NCBI GenBank assembly: GCA_009741485.1
Contig: CM019214.1
Location: forward strand, 9,053,662-9,117,661
Source of the DNA: Malurus cyaneus samueli
Taxonomy: Eukaryota; Chordata; Aves; Passeriformes; Maluridae
DNA length: 64,000 nt
Reading direction: 5' to 3'
In this document: positions 61,801 to 64,000 of the stretch, piece after piece
Layout of the letters: the number at the start of each line of letters is the position of its first letter
How positions within the stretch are numbered: the stretch's first letter is position 1
Made by a program: the position numbers and the translations under genes
The notes under the pieces: model-generated
Told to the model about the DNA's origin: nothing
The model's input: the letters and a program-made list of their open reading frames with translations, nothing else
The model's database searches: none

Positions 61801-64000
61801 CGAAGGGCTAGATCCTCCCGGCTGGTATAAATCCTCATTTACAACATAGATCACAGCTAGAGCCAACATGTAAATCACAATGCTCCCTCCTGACTTGGAA
61901 ATCTATGAATCTATGAAAATTGGCATAATTGCATTGATTTCAGGAGGGCTCCTGTGATTTACACCGGCTGGGGACTCGGCCCAGCGTACGCCCATCCTGT
62001 TAGAACAAATGAGGATTCTCTCTGTGGCGCAGCAGTTCAGCATCCAGGCAGGCTGGGTCAGCCACAGCCGTCAGCTCCTCCCAGAGCCCACAGAGGAGCA
62101 GGGCTCTCAGCTCTCCCCAAGCTCTGAGCACGTGGCTTTGCTCCCTGTTAGGCTGTGTTTGAAAAATACTATTGCCCAGCAAAGTGGTGCAGTGTAGAAA
62201 TGTGGGAGTAGTGCCACTCTGACCGAGGAAAACCTATGGGGTTTTTCTCAAGCTAGCAAGAATTTCAGGGAATGCTTTTGCAGAATGCATCCAGCACTCC
62301 TGCCCTTAGACCTCTCTGAAGTCCTCAGTGCCAGGTTCCTTGGCACACCAAAGGATGCAAGCCAAGTAGCATCCAACCAAATTAACAGCCATTGACTCTT
62401 TCCCTTGTGCAATGAAGGGATCTTGCTTTCTGCCTGCTGCAAAATTAGAAGAAAGTGAATAAATAGTAAATGGGAAATAGGAAAAAGAATTTCAAACAGG
62501 TCGTTTTGTTCTCTATGCAAGTTTACTTTTAATTTGGTTTACATGGATTGTTTTACAGTAGGATGGCAATTCACCTAAAAGTCTCTGGAATAAGAATCAA
62601 AATCATTAGTCTTACAAAATATTTATTAAAGCCATAGATGGTAGTGAAAGATCTATTTAAGGCTGCACTTGCACTTGTCATACAATAGTTTGTTTCCATT
62701 GTTTACAATTTCCTGAAAAAATACTCCTCTTTTTATTTTCTTTTTTTTTAATTTTCAATTCCCGGCCTTTGCTTAGTAGCAAAGTTTGTTGTTTAGGAGA
62801 GAACTCTACTGGTCAAGTTCCTAAGAAAAAGCAGAAAACTATTCTTTATTATCATGTTGCATTTGCAATTTTTTTTGCATATAATTTAATCCCAACAAAC
62901 CCTGCAAGTTAAAAATATGTAATTTGCTTAATTCTCACTCAGGACTGGAGTCAAGGTCAATTGATTTCGAACATGTTCAGTGAACGGTTTCTGCTGTGCT
63001 TAGAGTCATGAGAGTGCAGCTCACAACAAATAAATATTGACAGATCTGTGAAAGCACAGAATGTGGCCAAATTCTTCTTTTGACTACACAGTTGTATCTC
63101 TCTGGGGATACTGATGTTGCTTTTGCATATTTTCATAATCCAGGTTTAGGAGGACTTTCAGGTTTGGATTTTGTTTTAAATTATCTGGTTATGGTGCTGT
63201 GATGGATGTTTAATTTCCCTAAAGACCTGGGTAAATAACAGATCTCGTTTTGGTGGCCAACCTGGAACTTGTAGCTTCTGCAGAGTAAACAGTGGAACCG
63301 CAGTGTTTCACCCAGCTCTGTTGTAACAGCCATTTCCAGTCCAAAGTCCTCAGATTGTATCAGGGACAGGATTCTGCCAACAGTTTTGGGCTCGAAAAAG
63401 GTGAATGTGTCCCATACAGGGTGTGCACCGTTCCCTTCGCTGCTCCCAAATGCTGCTCTTTGGTGCAGAGAGGATGTTTGGCAATCCCCCTCCTCAGTCC
63501 CCTGGGATGTCCCGTGTCCACCAGGGAGGAGTTTCTCCCCACGCTGGGCTGCCTCACATTTCAGCCGCTGCAACACAAGACAGGCCTGTGCTCTAAAATG
63601 CCCTGTGAAAAATGGACTTGCTCACACACCTTGCAGCCTCATCCTGTGTTATTTTGAAAGGAAAGTCAGCCTGGACACAGTGTGAAAGCTGCCACTGATT
63701 GCAGGTTTTATTGGCCTTGCCACAGCTGGCTTTGACACAAGTTTCTGTGAACTAGGTGTGGCCCCGAAAACCTCCATCCCACTCACGCCAGACCTGTCCT
63801 GGCTTGTTGCATGAGGAAAAGAGCTCAAAAACCCTTTGTGGGAAGGATCTCCTGACATAGCTACAAGTAGGAAGAGGGTGCCTTCTCAGGCACAAGCACG
63901 CTCTTCTGTCATCCTTTTAACCCAGGGCTGCTATGCTTCCTCCCCACCTCATTGCCAGGGAAACCCTTTTCCTCTGGCAAATGCCTCTCTGATGTTGAAA

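Larger units (their letters stand above)
53602..64000. other. Non-genic sequence, AT-rich in its middle part
   Basis: No gene is supported. Frames up to about 138 codons (54829-55242, 61278-61694, 57593-57922 plus; 63181-63576 minus) show no known domain. The stretch 54850-56410 is AT-rich and ends in clustered AATAAA-like signals (56391-56407), which resembles a long 3' untranslated region but has no coding exon attached. Short repeats occur at 53841-53880 and 58869-58899. Confidence 0.6.

Noticed and set aside
61885..61920. CR1-like terminal repeat (ATCTATGAATCTATGAAAAT)
   Set aside because: Two short ATCTATGA copies alone are not enough; the preceding sequence lacks the CR1 tail motif.
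1..64000. CRISPR arrays, bacterial operons, plasmid or phage features
   Set aside because: The repeat and transposon content is avian; no direct-repeat/spacer structure or prokaryotic gene organisation exists. The minisatellite has no spacers.

Overview
The window is vertebrate nuclear DNA, almost certainly from a bird. The evidence is the repeat content: the 3' ends of CR1 LINEs in both orientations (18125-18700, 39144-39440, 44788-44848 and fainter pieces), two endogenous-retrovirus LTRs of types common in birds (22404-22809 and 41564-42133), and no recognisable Alu, B1 or L1-type element. The second LTR resembles a family I know from bird genomes. A passerine is possible, but I cannot fix the species or chromosome.

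No protein-coding gene, exon set, tRNA, rRNA or known small RNA can be supported on either strand. The two longest open frames are artefacts. One lies in a 20-bp minisatellite (1633-2370) that is open in several frames at once. The other runs through the untranslated tail of an antisense CR1 copy. The remaining open frames are short, lack recognisable domains and look like chance. The window is therefore intergenic (gene-desert-like) or lies inside a very long intron.

Layout: 1-1632 is unique sequence with a small 37-bp tandem repeat. A 36-unit minisatellite follows (1633-2370). From 2371 to 9100 there is unique sequence. A double poly-A tract (9101-9181) is followed by a CpG-rich block (9590-10120), AT-rich enhancer-like sequence and a perfect (GATA)23 array (10801-10893). 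A long unique stretch leads to an antisense CR1 (18125-18700), then an AT-rich block and second CpG cluster (19180-19870), then a TA/TG compound repeat (21141-21275). Next is a solo LTR with a perfect 6-bp target duplication (22404-22809). The interval 22816-39143 is mostly unique. From 39144 to 44848 old insertions concentrate: a deleted CR1, a second LTR, two long homopolymers and smaller CR1 tails. From 44849 to the end the sequence is again mostly unique, with one probable MIR fragment, one poly-A tract and several short tandem or inverted repeats.

Any function of the single-copy part would most likely be regulatory (distal enhancers of a neighbouring gene), but conservation cannot be judged from one sequence. 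I found no convincing undescribed biological system. The best leads are the minisatellite, whose every unit resembles a 3' splice site on the minus strand, the well-preserved solo LTR with alpharetrovirus-like promoter spacing, and the CpG-rich and enhancer-like blocks.
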